Source: an uncultured Clostridia bacterium
GTDB taxonomy: Bacteria > Bacillota > Clostridia > UMGS1810
Assembly: GCA_937959315.1 (NCBI GenBank)
Contig: CALGRC010000236.1
Coordinates: 1 to 7,603 of the forward strand
Reading direction: 5' to 3'
Length of the DNA stretch: 7,603 bases
Below, piece after piece: positions 6,042 to 7,603 of the stretch; the stretch's first letter is position 1; the number at the start of each line of letters is the position of its first letter. Below the pieces are notes generated by a model. The model was not told where the DNA came from. It did no database searches and saw only the letters and a program-made list of their open reading frames with translations. The translations under genes and the position numbers were made by a program.

Positions 6042-6086
6042 TATCAAACAAATGCCAGGCTCCATAAAGGGGCCTGGCATTTGATA
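6042..6086. terminator. Terminator of the minus-strand peptidoglycan-binding operon
   Basis: AAATGCCAGGC (6050-6060) pairs perfectly with GCCTGGCATTT (6072-6082) across an 11-nt loop. TATCAAA (6042-6048) can alternatively pair with TTTGATA (6080-6086). Read leftward, the stem is followed by TTTGTTTG-type T-rich sequence. It lies 14 nt beyond the stop codon at 6100. T-rich sequence on the right side means it may also work rightward. Confidence 0.7.
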
Positions 6087-6099
6087 ATTTAGACGTTTT

Positions 6100-6630
6100 T
6101 TATTCTTCTTCAAATAAATAGGAACGGTAGGCCTGTGCCAGCCGGTTCCATGTGTTTTTGTCTACATTCCCGGTGATGGGCAGCCCGGCGGCTTTTTGAA
6201 ATTCCTGCACGGCGTCTGCTGTCTGCTGGTCGTAAATACCGTTGATTTGTACTTTTGGGAAATTTTGATACCTGTCGCCAATAGAGCGCAGCATAAGCTG
6301 GATAAGATATACTGCATCCCCTTTGTATTTTTGTGTAATCTCTTTGGTGTTGGGCGGGAAAACATCCACCGGCACCGGCCGGTCGTAAAATTTGGTAATC
6401 AGGATATATTCGGCAACAATAGCATCCCACGTTTCGTTATCTACAATCCCGGTCGGGTCCAGGCCGTAATCCAATTGGAAAGCCCGGACTGCCGCGGCTG
6501 TTTCGGGGCCGTAAATCCCGTCGGGATTTAACAGGGGGATGTTTGGATGGATGGACGCAATCCGCCTTAAGTACCGCTGGATTTCAAAGATATTGGCCCG
6601 TTCGTCAAATTTGTTGGTGGTATTTGCCAT
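6100..6630 (-). CDS. Small protein made of two peptidoglycan-binding domains
   Basis: A 176-residue protein consisting of two PG_binding_1-type repeats. Repeat one (about 12-75) contains NPDGIYGPETAAAVRAFQ and TGIVDNETWDAI. Repeat two (about 103-168) contains NGIYDQQTADAVQEFQ and TGNVDKNTWNRL. A proline-rich linker (about 84-97) joins them. Such domains are three-helix bundles that bind cell-wall peptidoglycan. There is no catalytic domain, no signal peptide and no membrane segment. The ATG at 6630 is supported by AAGGAGG 9 nt upstream (plus-strand 6640-6646). The TAA stop of the upstream gene overlaps that site, so the two are tightly co-expressed. The repeats resemble those of the upstream gene, which suggests duplication. 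By inference from the neighbour's SpoIID-like end, it could act in the spore envelope from the mother cell, where secretion signals are not needed. Confidence 0.85.
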   Translation of the reverse strand: MANTTNKFDERANIFEIQRYLRRIASIHPNIPLLNPDGIYGPETAAAVRAFQLDYGLDPTGIVDNETWDAIVAEYILITKFYDRPVPVDVFPPNTKEITQKYKGDAVYLIQLMLRSIGDRYQNFPKVQINGIYDQQTADAVQEFQKAAGLPITGNVDKNTWNRLAQAYRSYLFEEE

Positions 6631-6639
6631 GGAATTTAT

Positions 6640-6646
6640 CCTCCTT
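6640..6646 (-). promoter_or_regulatory. Ribosome-binding site overlapping the upstream stop codon
   Basis: On the minus strand AAGGAGG overlaps the TAA stop (6645-6647) of the longer gene and lies 9 nt before the ATG at 6630. This geometry fits translational coupling of the two peptidoglycan-binding genes. Confidence 0.8.
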
Positions 6647-7603
6647 ATTCAGATTGCGAGGGTACCTGGCCGGGGAATTGGCCGGGCGACCGCTGGGCGC
6701 CGTTGTACAGGGTAGAATATGCCTCTGCAATGGCATTCCAGGTGATGGGCCCCACCAACCCAGTCGGGTCAAAGCCAAATTCCCGTTGGAACGCAAGCAC
6801 GGCATCTTGGGTTGCTTCATCAAAATTCCCGGTGACACTCACCTGCGGAATCTGCGGGAAGACTTGTGAGATAAATGCCAAATAGGTTTGCAGGGTGGAA
6901 ACAGACGGTCCGCTCATACCCAGCCGCAGGACATATCCCGGATAGATGGCGGCATTAAACCCCCAGTATTCGGGCGGCACTGTCTCGGCAATGCCGGCGT
7001 ATACGTCGTAAAGCGTATTCCAGGTGTTTTCCCCTACCAGCCCGTCTACCGCCAGCCCGTAGGCCCGCTGGAAAGCGCGCACGGCGTTTTCGGTCTGCTC
7101 GTCAAAAACGCCCGTAATACGCGGCGCCGGGATTTGCGCATTGAAATCGCCTACCACGCGCAGATAATATTGCAATGCCTGAATGGCAGTCCCGCTGTCG
7201 CCAGGACGCAGCAGCCCGCCGAATTGTTTGGAGACATCCTCCAGGCGGATCCCCTCTGAATCCAATTCGGCAATGCGTTTGACGCCGTTGAAGATGGACA
7301 ATATTTTATACCAGGTGGCTTTTCCCACAATCCCGTCCGGTTCTAGGTTGAAAATGCGCTGGAATTCCCGGACGGCGTTATAGGTTTCGGCGTCAAACAA
7401 CCCGTCCGGGTTGGTGATTTTGGGGATAGCCGGATAGTTTTGGGAAATGCGGTTGAGCCGGATTTGGATAAGTTTAATATCATCGTTGGCGTCGCCAATG
7501 CGCAAGGCAGTGCCAGGATAGGATTCCGGGATGTCTTGTACCGGAGCATCCCGGACAATTTCTAAATCCGGGCCGTAGTAATAGGTGAGAATTTCATAAG
7601 GGG
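6645..7603 (-). CDS. Peptidoglycan-binding protein, probably SpoIID-like (5' end outside window)
   Basis: Partial; the reading frame stays open to the right edge of the window, giving 318 codons plus a stop. The TTG at 7505 could be read as a start, but coding clearly continues upstream of it. The first visible residues, PYEILTYYYGPDLEIV, resemble the end of the SpoIID/LytB domain of Clostridia sporulation proteins, so that domain probably lies outside the window. Three PG_binding_1 repeats follow, centred on GLFDAETYNAVREFQ, GVFDEQTENAVRAFQ and GNFDEATQDAVLAFQ, each ending in a GLVG- or GIVG-type turn and a TW motif. The protein ends in a Gln/Pro/Ser-rich tail (SPGQFPGQVPSQSE). It is the upstream partner of the two-repeat protein, 14 nt apart. 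Repeat identity is sure; the SpoIID assignment rests on family memory and one short segment. Confidence 0.85.
   Translation of the reverse strand, partial: PYEILTYYYGPDLEIVRDAPVQDIPESYPGTALRIGDANDDIKLIQIRLNRISQNYPAIPKITNPDGLFDAETYNAVREFQRIFNLEPDGIVGKATWYKILSIFNGVKRIAELDSEGIRLEDVSKQFGGLLRPGDSGTAIQALQYYLRVVGDFNAQIPAPRITGVFDEQTENAVRAFQRAYGLAVDGLVGENTWNTLYDVYAGIAETVPPEYWGFNAAIYPGYVLRLGMSGPSVSTLQTYLAFISQVFPQIPQVSVTGNFDEATQDAVLAFQREFGFDPTGLVGPITWNAIAEAYSTLYNGAQRSPGQFPGQVPSQSE

Noticed and set aside
6543..7259. Plus-strand open frames opposite the peptidoglycan-binding genes
   Set aside because: The minus-strand repeats are unmistakable, so the plus-strand frames are shadows of the repeat coding.
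1..7603. Search for CRISPR arrays, insertion sequences, tRNA and rRNA genes
   Set aside because: No regularly spaced direct repeats, transposase motifs or cloverleaf-like sequences were seen; the repeated protein segments at 6100-7603 are diverged peptidoglycan-binding domains, not DNA-level repeats.

Overview
The window looks like chromosomal DNA of a spore-forming Firmicute of class Clostridia with a moderate G+C content. Four things suggest this: strong AGGAGG-type ribosome sites, consensus SigA promoters, the prmA-rsmE pair typical of Firmicutes, and a peptidoglycan-binding protein whose visible N-terminal end resembles the SpoIID-like sporulation proteins of Clostridia. No species can be named from the sequence alone. 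I see no mobile element, tRNA, rRNA or CRISPR array.

Layout from left to right. Positions 1-75 hold two hairpins; the second is a terminator closing an upstream transcription unit. An extended -10 promoter at 81-108 starts a three-gene operon (157-1319): a YbaK-type Cys-tRNA(Pro) deacylase, a CopZ-like heavy-metal-associated protein of 68 residues, and a small membrane protein with an N-terminal zinc ribbon. A 13-bp bidirectional terminator (1321-1351) separates it from a convergent gene on the minus strand (1350-1751). That gene encodes another small membrane protein, with its zinc ribbon at the C-terminus, and it has its own near-consensus promoter at 1782-1810.

From 1875 a rightward cluster runs: a homodimer-type ABC exporter half-transporter that probably starts at TTG, prmA (ribosomal protein L11 methyltransferase), rsmE (16S rRNA m3U1498 methyltransferase) and an unrecognised four-helix membrane protein. 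rsmE has its own extended -10 promoter, whose -35 box overlaps the prmA stop codon. The ribosome-modification genes can therefore be expressed apart from the transporter.

Positions 5873-6099 are non-coding but structured. They contain a near-consensus promoter (5918-5946) that reads into a strong terminator (6000-6038) with no reading frame between them, which is a candidate small RNA of about 85 nt. A second hairpin (6050-6082) ends the leftward operon on the right.

That operon (7603 down to 6100, minus strand) encodes a peptidoglycan-binding protein cut off by the window edge, with three repeats visible, and a second small protein made only of two more such repeats. The two genes are joined by a stop codon that overlaps the next ribosome-binding site.

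Most genes are recognisable housekeeping or known family members. The least explained items are the putative small RNA, the 146-residue membrane protein beside rsmE, and the pair of convergent zinc-ribbon membrane proteins.
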